Of a DNA stretch of 64,000 nt, positions 23,455 to 34,005 are shown piece by piece. How positions within the stretch are numbered: position 1 is the first letter of the stretch; the number at the start of each line of letters is the position of its first letter. The position numbers and the translations under genes are program-made. Origin of the DNA: Anaeramoeba flamelloides (lineage: Eukaryota > Metamonada > Anaeramoebidae); the NCBI GenBank assembly GCA_027625915.1, contig JANTQA010000023.1, positions 13,268,001 through 13,332,000 on the forward strand, given 5' to 3'. A model generated the notes under the pieces. That model was not told where the DNA came from. It saw only the letters and a list, made by a program, of their open reading frames with translations, and ran no database searches.

Positions 23455-25230
23455 ATAAAAAGTCAAAATAGTTCAAAGATAAAGTAGTTAAGTTATTGAT
23501 TTTTTTTTTGAAATTGAAAAAAAAAATAATAATTATTCATTTTTACATTTTTTTTAAAGATTTTTATTTTTATTTTATTTTTTTAAATCAGAAATTTTAT
23601 TACATTAATAGTAATTCAAAACTCAATACATTAATTTATTAATAATAACCACCAAAAAATTTTGCTAATTTTATGATAAAAAAAATAAATAAAAAAATAA
23701 ATTACTTTGAAATTTAATTTTTTTTTTAGAAAAAATTTCAATAAATATCTAATTAAGAGAAAAATGAAATTTATTTCTTTAGGCCAAAATTAAATTTTTA
23801 ATATGATTAATTTTCTAAAACTTTTATTTAAGCAATAGATAATAATTGAAAATCAAAAAAAAAAAAAAAAAATCAAAAATAATTTCAATTTATTAAATTG
23901 GAATAAAACAAATATACATTACTATTTAATCGATAAAATATTTATACCCAAATTTGAAATAAAATAAAAAATAACTCTTAAATATTATTCCGTGATATAA
24001 TAAAATAATCTCCGAAACCAAATTTTTTTTATTGCATTTTGTTATTGGTAAAAATTTGAATAATATATTTGCGATATTTGGATTTTTCCTTAATAAATTA
24101 ATCCAGATCTTGTTAAATAAGTTCTGATATATGGTCTCTAATTCAACAATATTGTTTATTTTATGTCTAGAGTTTAAAAAGTCAAAAATTAAAAAATTGT
24201 AAAAAAATAAAAAAAAAAATCAATTATTAATCTGACTCGAACTATTGACCAAATCATTTAAAATTGAAAAAAAATGTTGTTGAAAAAATTGTAAAATTTT
24301 GCAATGAAAAAAAATTTGATTTTTTTTTCTAATTTAATTTATATTTTTTTTTATTTTTAAATTATTTAGAATCTAATATAGATATTGATATTGAATAGTA
24401 ATCAGTAGATAAAACAAATATTCTATATGATGTTATAATAACTTTTATAATGAATAAATTATTTAATCAAGCATTTTAGGGAATTTTGGGGTGCAAAGGG
24501 CCCCCAAAAAATTTCCAGTAAAGTATGATGTGTTTTAAATGTTAAAACTAAGAGGTTTTTGATGTCTAGACAAACTTTTCATAAAAAAAAAAAAATTTAT
24601 TTTGATAAAATTTGGAAAAATAATAAAATCACTAATAACCAAAAAAAAATTCCCAATGTTGAAAATTTTTTTTCAAGTTATTTTTTTATTTTAAGTAACT
24701 ATACAATTTTTAATTATAAAATTTTCTTTCTAAGATAATTGTTTATTAATTCTATACCTTATTATCCCTTGATACCATTTCAAATTAAAATTTTTGTTTG
24801 AAATGTTTTTAGGTTATTTGGGGTGCTAAGGGATATATTCAAATAGTACAAGTTATTTAATCGGTGAAAAAAAATTTTTTTCTAACCGCTCAAACTAATG
24901 AAGAAAAAATTATTAACAAATAACTTTTTGACTTTTTTTTTTTTTCTTGTTAGATTTTTTATTTTCCAAAGTATACTGAAAAAAACTTTAAATACATCTA
25001 ACAATTTACAATAACACCACCAAATACCACAATTACTAAATTTAAATATATAACCTTTAACAAAAATATTATACCACATTATATCCGAATAATGAAAAAA
25101 GGGGAATCCACAATGCACGATAATATTAAATTTAAATCTATTTTTATATAGTCTTCTTATTATACTTAATAAAAAGTTTCTCAACTTAATAACAAAATAA
25201 AAACGAACAATTAAATAATTTTTAGAAAAA

Positions 25231-27874
25231 TTAATCATTTTTTTCTTTAATTTTCTTAATTAAAGTATTATTTTTCAGATAAACAAATAATTCTGCAATG
25301 AATAAAAACACTATTACGGAATAAAAAAATATAATAAAGAAGGACTTTTTTATGCATACATGTTTTTTTTTATCTAAAGTATGGAAAAAAAATTTATTAC
25401 AATCTGGCTCTAAGCATTTATTTGATGGCTGATAATATTCTTGTTTACCAATACATTTTTTTTTTTGTGAGCATAATATATTTTTTTCTGTGTCTATTGA
25501 ATTTGATTGATGTAATCCCAATCTTTTTTGATTGATATCAATTGCAACATAAAAATTCTGAAGTGCCAGGTTCCCAAAAGTAAAATAATCATTTTCGTTA
25601 TCTGGTATTATGCAAAATTCCCCCCCCTTCAAATATAATGATTCAAGAGGAATAAAAAACCTTTTTCCATTTTCTGATAATGAGAACGAAAAGCTAGGCA
25701 AATCATTTAAATTTAATGGCTGATCTTCATTGTATTCACAATATGAATCATTGCATTTTAATGGGAACCATTCGATAACATTTTTAAATAAAATATTTTT
25801 TGGTATTCTCAAACAATTAGATACAGTATCTATTTTTGCAAACGTAAAGCTAGAAGTCGGCTTTAATATCACATTTCCACAAAATGAAAAATGAAAGAGG
25901 GTTATTTCATATTGCTCAGGAAGAAAATCAATTTGTGTTTCACCCCAGGTAATTTCTCCATGTTCCTGGGGTAAATACCCTCCTAAATGGAGTAGATTTG
26001 AGGATAAATCAAAACCCCAACCCAGGACAGTATTTAATTTTATTTTCATCAACATTAAGGTTGAAAAAAGTATATTTTTGTTTGTTTTGCCTATTTTATT
26101 AAATTTGAAAATAATAATAATAATAATAATAAATAAAAAAGAGATAAAAAAAAATAAGTAAAAACAACTGAAATATTTATTTAAAAATAAAAATTATGAC
26201 TTCCATTCCAAGTAATAACAGATTAACTACAAATAATTTGTTAATTTAATTTTTAATTTTTTTTTTTTTTCGATTTCCTTTTTTCTGAAAAACTTGTATT
26301 GAATACTATTTTTCCTTTTGATACTAGATATAATTTTTTTTTTTTTTTTTTCAATTTAGGAATTATTCTCTATCAAGGAGAAGTATAAGATTAAAGTATG
26401 TTGTTATTGGGTGTAAATCACATTAGTATGCCACAATTCAAATGTCTCTAAAAATTATATTGTGTAAGTAAAGTAGTTTCATTCGTTGATCCCATCAATT
26501 AAAAATGATCCTGGCATTAATAAAAAACCCAAAGAATTTCAGAAAAAAATCTAAATTTCACAACAAATTTAAATGGTTGAATCATCAATAGTCAGACTTC
26601 AAAGTTACAAAATATCTTTCTTAAATTTGTTGCAAAATGGAAATTAATTTCTAAAAAACTTGATTTATTTTAAAAAAACAATTAAATAATTAGCCAAATC
26701 TGAAGGGATTATTTTGACAAATTATTTCTTAAATCTTGGAAATATATTGATACCACAAATTAGCATTATAAAAAGGAAACAAAACTAATCAGCCTTTGGG
26801 GTTTTAGGTTGATGATTATTGTGTAAATCTTTGAAATTTAAAAAATTAAAAAAAAGAGATATTTTTAGAAATGCTAAATGTGTATTATTAAATACTGAAA
26901 TACTATCTATTTAGGGTTTCAATTTTTAGATTTGGAAAAGTAATTGAAAAAAAAAATTAATAAAAATGAAAATTTTTTATATTGTCCATTAGTAAAAAAT
27001 GTAAGAATTCATTTTTCAATTAGTTATAATAGATTTTTAAGAACATTGTGAGAACTATGTAGAACTAAAACCATTCACACCCAATTACAACACACCTTGA
27101 TTACAGACTAATCTATTCTGACCTTAATCACTTGTAATTGATCTGCCTTATTCAACCTTTTATAAAACTAAATTTTTTTTAAAGTCAAACAACAGTATAA
27201 AATTTCATCAACTATTTGACATAACTTTTGAAAACTTTTTTGAATAACCTTTATAAAAAGGTTGTAAGAAATTGAAGGTATTTTGTATGAAAGGGACAAA
27301 ATAAGATCAAATCGGATAACAAAGAAAAAAAAAAAAAAAAAAATTTAGTGAACTAACTTTCAGAATTATAACCAAAACCAATAATACCAGAAGTTTCATC
27401 AAAAAACTGATAAGGATCAGAATCTTGATCAAGTAGTTGTTGAATGACATAGATTGTATTGTTCTTTATTTGTGTATATGCTTCAAAAAAAGCAACATCA
27501 GAAGATTGTTGATGAAAGAAATTTATTTGTTTTTGATCAGATTTGACACTAAAAGAGTTTGGATATTTTACACGATACATGAACGAATCTGAATTATTAA
27601 AATGAAAGCATTTAGCAACAGAGAAGACTGGAGGATTCATCGTACAAACACGTGGTGAAACAATTGAAATAAATGGCTGCATGGTACTTAAAATAAGCGG
27701 GTATGTTTGGTTATCTGATCCTACATTGACAGGTAAAGTGTACATACCAAAAGTCGTTTTTTTCAACTTAATTGTTAAGACATTTGAACTCTTGGTTGGT
27801 GTGTCTTCAAGTGTATTTACGTTCAACGAAAAAACACAAATAGACACCAGCACAAAATAGGTGAGTTTTTCCAT
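25231..27874 (-). CDS. Membrane-anchored aspartic-protease-like (A1/pepsin fold) protein, probably inactive
   Basis: Three-exon model: 27874-27358, 27248-27213, 26090-25231; introns 109 and 1,122 bp, GT-AG, all phase 1; 470 residues. A signal peptide (residues 1-21) leads into an N-lobe. There the family's DTGS site reads STMQ (in LILSTMQPFISIVS), so the first catalytic Asp and Gly are missing. GIIGFGYNS matches the conserved GILGLGY turn. The C-lobe has LHLGGYLPQEHGEITW, then AKIDTVSNCLRIP, where the second Asp remains but Gly is Val, and FTFGNLALQNFYVAID, matching the LGDxFLRxxYxVFD strand. A Cys-containing segment and one membrane helix (FFIIFFYSVIVFLFIAELF) end the protein, suggesting a surface or endomembrane type I protein. 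The two lobes are certain; the 36-base exon is my best fit and needs transcript proof. Likely a non-catalytic binding or inhibitory homologue. Confidence 0.72.
26091..27212 (-). other. 1.1-kb intron of the protease-like gene, with dispersed repeat
   Basis: Model donor ATA|GTTGAT at 27212 and acceptor AAAATAG at 26091. It contains an AAT trinucleotide run (26109-26132) and one copy of dispersed repeat LR2 (about 26880-27130). Confidence 0.5.
26880..27130 (+). repeat. Dispersed repeat LR2, copy 1 (intronic)
   Basis: Aligns by eye with 37860-38110 in the same orientation. Shared parts include AATACTGAAATA, AATTACAACACACCTT and a TAATCTATT/GAATCTATA end. Old, diverged copies. Confidence 0.7.
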
Positions 27875-29871
27875 GAGGAAACTTTATTAAAAAATAAAAA
27901 CTTCTTCAGAACAAGCCCCAAAAGACTGATCAAGTTTAAATGATTTTCTAGAGTATTTGAATCAGAAAATGGGTTTGAATTCTTATGAAAAGGATTTTAT
28001 TTCGTTTCTATATTTTAATAGTTGTTTCAAAATTTTGAACCTTTTTCTGATTTTTGTGTAAAAAACAATGAAAAACTTGGAAAAATCTTCTAAAAAACTT
28101 CTAATTTAAATAAAAATTAATACCACTTTTGTTAAATGGCCAAAACTTATTTTCATTTTTTGGATTTTTTTCAATCCACTATCATGAAAAAATTTTTTCA
28201 AAAAAAAAAATTAAACATTTGCTAATTTTTTACTTTTTGATAACTTCAATTATAATAAAAACTATTGGTATTTAAAAGATCTTGGATCAAAAATTATTTT
28301 TGAAAGATATTTAAAAATTTAAGTTGGAAAATTCAATTTTCCATTTCTATTAACATTTTTTTCAAATTTAATAGCAAAAAATTTGAATATTTTGATCTTT
28401 ACAGTTAAAAGGTAATAATCAGAAATTTTAAAAGCATTGGAAATTTAATAAATATATTTCAAACGGATAACCAATTATTTCGACTATTAATGAATTATTT
28501 ATTGATATAAATTGAAAAAAATATTGTTTTTTTGATTTTCCGTTAGGTTTTTTGTAATTTTTGAAATAAACAGAAAATTTTAATAAATTTTCAGTTTATT
28601 CCAAAAAGTAAAAAAAAGCTCAGTTAGGTTGACCAGAATTTAAAAGAATTGAGTAAAATCTTTTATTTTTCTCCATTCTTTTTAATTCTAGAAAACCTAG
28701 GCACTCTAGGTACACTTTTTGTGAGGTTTTTTTTAATTGTTGAAATAAACTGAAAATTTATAAAAAGCTTGGCTCTTGACGGCACTCACAATAATTATCA
28801 TTAGGAATTTTTTTCTCTGTTTCAGTTTTATTAGATGAGTACAATGTTTTCAAAACTATTCGTTATTATCTGTCAAAGTAAATATCTCCAGATTGAATTA
28901 AACTATAATTCACTCTTCAGTTTATTAGTAATTTTTTACCCCGAAAAAATGCCTTTTTTTCTCAACTAGAGATTTTTAAAAAAGTTGGTTATACTAACAA
29001 CAATAAATACATTAGTCTCATGAATTTTAAGTTATGTAATTTTAATTATATTGTGAATATTGCTAAATTCGAATAAATATCTGAAAATTTTCACTTCATT
29101 TTCTATTTTTCGATTTTTTTTTCCTCAAGTTTTGAAGAAAGCATTTTATTCTTTTAAATGTAAAAAAACTTTGTTAAATTTGTTGTGCTTCAAAAGTTTG
29201 TCTCTCTTAAGTTATTTTAAAAGTTGAGATGATGAGATTACAAAATGGGAAAATGAACTAAAAATTTTATTCAATTTATTTGAATTTATCAGTAAACTTT
29301 ATTTATAAGGATGAAAGGTTTGGGAATGTAGTAGTTTTGTCTAACTTTTTTTTTTCACTTTTATTTTTTCATGCTAAGTTCCTCTAATAGTAGTTTCAAA
29401 ATATTTAACTTCTTCCTGATTTTGGTGTTAAAAACATCTTTATTAGTCTTTAAACCCCTTCAAATATATTCTAATTTAGATAGTTATTTATTTCATGAAG
29501 AAAATTGGAAAAATTAATTTTGAATTCTTTTTGTAAGACTCTACTTCTAAATTCTTTTTATATTATTTTTTCATTTTTATATTTATACTTCAGAATCAAT
29601 TTTCTAAATCAAAATTCAATTTTGATTATAAATTTAACGTTTCCCATATAAACATTAAAAAAATTCAAAATTTTAGCCAGATACAGTTAGTTCTATGATG
29701 AACTTAATGATGAATATTATTGAAGGACAAATCAAAAAAAATAAAAAAAAAAAACAATTTTTTGTAAACATTAAATACAAAAATGGATCGAAATTTTTAA
29801 AAAAAAAAAAAAAAAAAGGATTTATTATTTTGGAATAGTAGTATTATGAAAATTAAAATAATAAACAAACA
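27875..29871. other. 2-kb spacer between protease-like and EDC4 genes
   Basis: AT-rich. A repeat-B fragment lies at about 28540-28770. No gene was recognised. Both flanking genes are on the minus strand, so it holds the EDC4 3' end and the promoter of the protease-like gene. Confidence 0.6.
28540..28770. repeat. Repeat-B cluster 2 (short)
   Basis: Carries the same palindromic units as 20.2-21.1 kb: GAAATAAACAGAAAATTTTA with its inverse, and CCAGAATTTAAAAGAATTGA facing TCCATTCTTTTTAATTCTAG. Confidence 0.75.
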
Positions 29872-32800
29872 TTATTTTAATTTTTTAAGGATATTTGTTT
29901 TTGATTTTATTAATAAAAGGGTTTTTTTCAGTTGGATAATTTTTTTAACATTTTGTTGTTTTGTATAAATATTAATCAAATTAAGTAAATTGCTCATAAT
30001 TTTGTTTAACTTTTGTAAGCAGAATTTCGTTTGCGCTTTATTTAGTTTTAAAATGATATTTAATAAGGTATCAATTTTGTGATCAAAATTGCTTTCCAAA
30101 TTGAAAGTTAAAATATTCAAGATTTTTAATAATACACTAGATTTAATTGGTAAACGTGGCAGATTTAAAATGCCCTTTGCTTTTAATTCATCAAAAAACC
30201 ATAACAATAAAGTCTCTATTTTTTCAATTTCTTCATATTTGAGTATTAATTCCAAAGATTCATTGTACATTTCTGCACTTATATAAAATTTACATATTGC
30301 CTGGGGCCCTTTCCAATAATTTGAGATTTGTTCCAATTGTGACCAAGTTTCTTTCGTAATGACTTGTATTTTATTATTTATTTCATTTTGAATCAATTTC
30401 CAATAATTTTCAAGATTTTTAATGAGCAAACCATTTTTTTGATCATTATGATTTTTAATACTGTTTTGTTGGTCTGAATTAAATTGTTTGAGTTTTTTAA
30501 AAAAGATTTTAAAATTTTGATTATTTTTAATACTAAACCCTGCAAATTTCATTATTTTTTGTTCAATCATTAAAGCAATTTCATTTTTACCCAGTGATAC
30601 TTCCTTTTTCGTTGAAGGTGATTTTAATATTTTTATAAATTCTTCACTGGCTTTTGCAAATATTTTTTTATAAATTTTATCAAAATATAAATCATGGTTT
30701 GATAATTCTTGGATTATTTTATTAATTTTTTCAATTACCTCTTGATTAACTTTATCATTTTTATTTGCGCTATTAATATTATGATTTTTTTTATTTATTG
30801 AATTTGATATTGCCTTTTTAATGAATTTTTCAAAAGATATTTCAACTGTTTTTTTGATCCCCTTTTCGAATTGTATTATTATTTCATTTATTTCTTGATT
30901 TTGACCGGATTCCATCCATTGTATTTTCTCCTGTTCCTTGTCAAGTTTATTAAAAGTTTGATCTAGTTGCTTTGAGCATTCAATTGTAAACAAATTAAAA
31001 TTTTGTTCTAATTGCTTTTGATTTTGTTCATTATTTATTGTTTTATTAATAATAATTTCTTTTTTTACATTATATTTCTTTTGGTTTTTTGATCTGTTTA
31101 TTTGTTTATTCTCATTTATTTTTTTGATTTCAAGTTTCTTATTCATCTTATTATCATTTTCATTATTCTCATTGTTTTTTGTATTCTTATTTGGAATATT
31201 AATTCTATCATTATTATTTGTATTTGTTATTTGGTTTTTATTTTTATTTGTTTTTTTAACTTTTTTTTTTTTCCAAACATTACTAAATTTATTTTTTTTC
31301 TTTTTTCTTTTCTTTTGATTATTTTTTTGAATAGTGTTTATTTCATTTTTCTTTCCCTTCCCCCTTTCCGCTTTTTTTTCTTTTTCTTGTCCTTCTTTTT
31401 CTTCTTCTTTTTTTATCATTTTCTTTTCGATTTTTTTAAAATTTGCTTCTATTTTTATCCCATTTTCTTCCTTTTCTTCATCCACTTCCTTTTCTTGTTT
31501 TTCATCTTCATCTTCATCTTCTTTTTCAATTTTATTAAAGTTTATTATATTACCTATTTTGTTAATTTTTTCTTCATTTCTTATTTTTATAAAATTTTTA
31601 TTGTTTGAATCAATTATAGTTTGTTTAGAATAAATGTCTTTTTTTGGATCAATTTTAGTATTACCATCAAAATTATCTGCTTCTGCTGCTTTATTATTAT
31701 CCTTTTTAAAATTATAATTATTTAGAATTTGGGGTTTATATTTTATATTTTCTTTTTCATTATTGTTGGTTAGTGATTGAAAGAAACTGCCTTGATTAGT
31801 CTCTTTTTTATTGCCTCTTTTTTGATTTGACTGGTTTTTTAAATTACTTATTTTTGGTTTTATTTCTTTTTGAACATTTTTTTTATTTAAATCATTTTCT
31901 TTTTCTTTTTGCTTATTTTCATTTGTTTCTTTTTTATTCTTTGATTTAATTGAATTGTTTATTCCGATTGAATTATCATTCCCGTTCCCGTTTCCATCAC
32001 CGTTTATATTAAGATCTATTTTCAAATCATCGTCATTCTTTATTTTCAAATCATCATCATTATTTTTTTTTTCTAATTTATTATTGATTTTTTTATCATT
32101 TTTATTCATCTTTATAACCTCATTCTCTTGCATATTCTCATTCTCTTTGATATTCTCAATCTCATTCTCGTTATTTTTTGTATTCTTAACATTTTTTATT
32201 GATTCATTTGTTAAAATAACACTATTGTTACTACTAGTGGTATTTTTACTACCACTACTATTTCCATGTAAATTATTTAATAAACGATTAATTATGTTTT
32301 GTTTGGAAGATTGAAGGTCAATTGATTCATCTTTATTATTACCAGAAAGACCGAAATGCAATTGTTCAATCTTTTTTGTTTTTAAATTAACTTTATTCGA
32401 AATCAGTTCTGGATCACACAATTCAGTTTTTAATAAATATCTTTCAATGGATTTTCTTTTAATACAAAATAATAAAATATTAAAGTTGGTACCATTAAAA
32501 GTTGAAGACAATTCTTTTGAATTTTTTGATATTTCTTGATGATCAAGTACCATATTATAAATAGGATCTTCAACCTTGAATTTACTAATATAATTAAACT
32601 TTATTAACTGATTTCGACCACTGTTTTTATTATTATTCTTATTCTCTGATTCAATTTTATTCTTATCATCATCCTTTGGAAGATCTAGATGAAGTACATA
32701 AATGAATGGGCGTAAGGTGTCTGCAATTATTAAAAATTGAGAAGACATATTCAGATAAAGTTGAAAGGCAAATTTAAATGAATTTGTGTTAAATTTATTG

Positions 32801-34005
32801 GACAATTCGGGAGGAATAAATTTTAATTGTTGTAAGCATTCCCAAGTTTCTGTATTCCATAATTTAATTTCAGAATTGTTTTTTGCGCCGGTGATACAAA
32901 ACGGTACGAGCTTTTTTATCTTGGATTCAATATTACATTTCAATGGGTTAGCACAATAAATGATTGAATCAACAGGCTCCCCGTCATGAGCAATAATAGT
33001 TTTTACACAGGTCTCGTTTTTATATTTCCAAATTTTTAAAGTACCGTCCATACTTGCACTTACAAAATGATCGCCCTTGGGTGTAAAGGAAATGTCTAAA
33101 ATTGGCTTTTCATGGCCAATCAAACTAAATGTTCCGCCTTCGATTTGACTGCTTTCTAGGACTTGAACTTTGCCAGAATTATTAAAGAAATTCAAGACAT
33201 CCCAAATTACAACTATTTGATCTGTTGAAATCGTTGCCAAAACGTTTTGATGTTTCGGGTGCCAAATGACCTTTGTGTAGATCCCTTTGGGCTGCTTGAA
33301 TTCTTCGTCCAATTGTAAATACTTTGTAGGATTCTTTTTTATTCCTACAGGGCCCGTGTATCTTACAGAAAAGGTTAAACCGTGCCTAATTTCGTTATTA
33401 ATCTCCATAATCATATACATATTCAAATGCCCATCTCTTGAAACAGACGCTAATAAATCGTCCTCCTGTGAGCTGAAACATAAATCAATAACTGCCTTCT
33501 TGTGGCCAGTAATGCGTGCATGGCGATTGTTGTTCCTGTTGATAATTCGAATCGATCCCTCTCGATTGGAAGTGTCCTTGACTGCATAGCATAAATAATT
33601 ATTATTCACTGCAATCCTTCTTGAACGATCATAATGATATTCGTGTGTATTCAGCTTGAGACGTTTGGATTTCAATTCTGTCTCTTGAAGGTTAATAATT
33701 TTGTTATCAATAATCACTTGATCAATCAATTGCTTTTTATTTTCCTTAAAACTTTTACTTTGTTGTTCTTTTTCTTTTTCTTGTTCATTTTCTTTTTCGT
33801 TTCTATTTTTTTTTTTGTTTTTATTTTTATTTTCTTTGTTATTTTCATTTTCATTTTCGAATTCCATTTCTTTTTCATTTTCACAAACCAGTGGGGTGTT
33901 TTGATCCATTTTTATTTCCCACAAGGGTAATTTAGTTTCTGGATTTTCAGTTTCTAAAAAGAGTTTTTTTGCTGTCAGTGGTGATGTTTTTGTCTGAAGA
34001 CTCAT
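29872..34005 (-). CDS. EDC4: Enhancer of mRNA decapping 4 (EDC4/Ge-1/Varicose)
   Basis: Scaffold linking DCP1-DCP2 in cytoplasmic mRNA decapping and P-bodies. 1,377 residues in one exon, close to the human protein (about 1,400). The N-terminal WD40 region (about 125-440) contains VNNNYLCYAVK, SIRIINRN, GHKKAVIDLCF, GHEKPILDISFTPKGDHFVS, SMDGTLKIWKY, AHDGEPVDSIIYC, ITGAKNNSEIKLWNTETWEC and FLIIADTLRPFIYVLHLDL, which follow the EDC4 order including the D-x-x-R-x-x-x-Y-V blade. A long Lys/Glu/Asn linker (about 440-930) is followed by a helical, coiled-coil region and the C-terminal alpha-alpha domain (about 1140-1377; AICKFYISAEMYNESLELIL, LLLWFFDEL). In known members that domain mediates oligomerisation and DCP2 contact. 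The ATG at 34005 is preceded by AT-rich sequence with no further coding. Confidence 0.92.
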   Translation of the reverse strand: MSLQTKTSPLTAKKLFLETENPETKLPLWEIKMDQNTPLVCENEKEMEFENENENNKENKNKNKKKNRNEKENEQEKEKEQQSKSFKENKKQLIDQVIIDNKIINLQETELKSKRLKLNTHEYHYDRSRRIAVNNNYLCYAVKDTSNREGSIRIINRNNNRHARITGHKKAVIDLCFSSQEDDLLASVSRDGHLNMYMIMEINNEIRHGLTFSVRYTGPVGIKKNPTKYLQLDEEFKQPKGIYTKVIWHPKHQNVLATISTDQIVVIWDVLNFFNNSGKVQVLESSQIEGGTFSLIGHEKPILDISFTPKGDHFVSASMDGTLKIWKYKNETCVKTIIAHDGEPVDSIIYCANPLKCNIESKIKKLVPFCITGAKNNSEIKLWNTETWECLQQLKFIPPELSNKFNTNSFKFAFQLYLNMSSQFLIIADTLRPFIYVLHLDLPKDDDKNKIESENKNNNKNSGRNQLIKFNYISKFKVEDPIYNMVLDHQEISKNSKELSSTFNGTNFNILLFCIKRKSIERYLLKTELCDPELISNKVNLKTKKIEQLHFGLSGNNKDESIDLQSSKQNIINRLLNNLHGNSSGSKNTTSSNNSVILTNESIKNVKNTKNNENEIENIKENENMQENEVIKMNKNDKKINNKLEKKNNDDDLKIKNDDDLKIDLNINGDGNGNGNDNSIGINNSIKSKNKKETNENKQKEKENDLNKKNVQKEIKPKISNLKNQSNQKRGNKKETNQGSFFQSLTNNNEKENIKYKPQILNNYNFKKDNNKAAEADNFDGNTKIDPKKDIYSKQTIIDSNNKNFIKIRNEEKINKIGNIINFNKIEKEDEDEDEKQEKEVDEEKEENGIKIEANFKKIEKKMIKKEEEKEGQEKEKKAERGKGKKNEINTIQKNNQKKRKKKKNKFSNVWKKKKVKKTNKNKNQITNTNNNDRINIPNKNTKNNENNENDNKMNKKLEIKKINENKQINRSKNQKKYNVKKEIIINKTINNEQNQKQLEQNFNLFTIECSKQLDQTFNKLDKEQEKIQWMESGQNQEINEIIIQFEKGIKKTVEISFEKFIKKAISNSINKKNHNINSANKNDKVNQEVIEKINKIIQELSNHDLYFDKIYKKIFAKASEEFIKILKSPSTKKEVSLGKNEIALMIEQKIMKFAGFSIKNNQNFKIFFKKLKQFNSDQQNSIKNHNDQKNGLLIKNLENYWKLIQNEINNKIQVITKETWSQLEQISNYWKGPQAICKFYISAEMYNESLELILKYEEIEKIETLLLWFFDELKAKGILNLPRLPIKSSVLLKILNILTFNLESNFDHKIDTLLNIILKLNKAQTKFCLQKLNKIMSNLLNLINIYTKQQNVKKIIQLKKTLLLIKSKTNILKKLK

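Larger units (their letters stand above)
18582..25230. other. 6.6-kb gene-free region rich in palindromic repeats
   Basis: The longest stretch without a supported gene. It holds a repeat-B cluster (20.2-21.1 kb), two foldback MITEs (21.7 and 23.3 kb), an AT microsatellite (22224-22248) and many homopolymers. A short hairpin CACCC-TCT-GGGTG occurs near 19777. The few short ORFs lack coding character. Confidence 0.6.

Noticed and set aside
24882-25238. 118-codon minus-strand frame after the protease-like gene
   Set aside because: AT-rich, no recognisable motif, overlaps the end of the protease-like gene, and fits its 3' UTR.
31102-31608. Plus-strand Phe/Ile-rich frame resembling a membrane protein
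   Set aside because: Antisense of the Lys/Glu/Asn linker of EDC4; A-rich coding DNA reads as Phe/Leu/Ile on the other strand.
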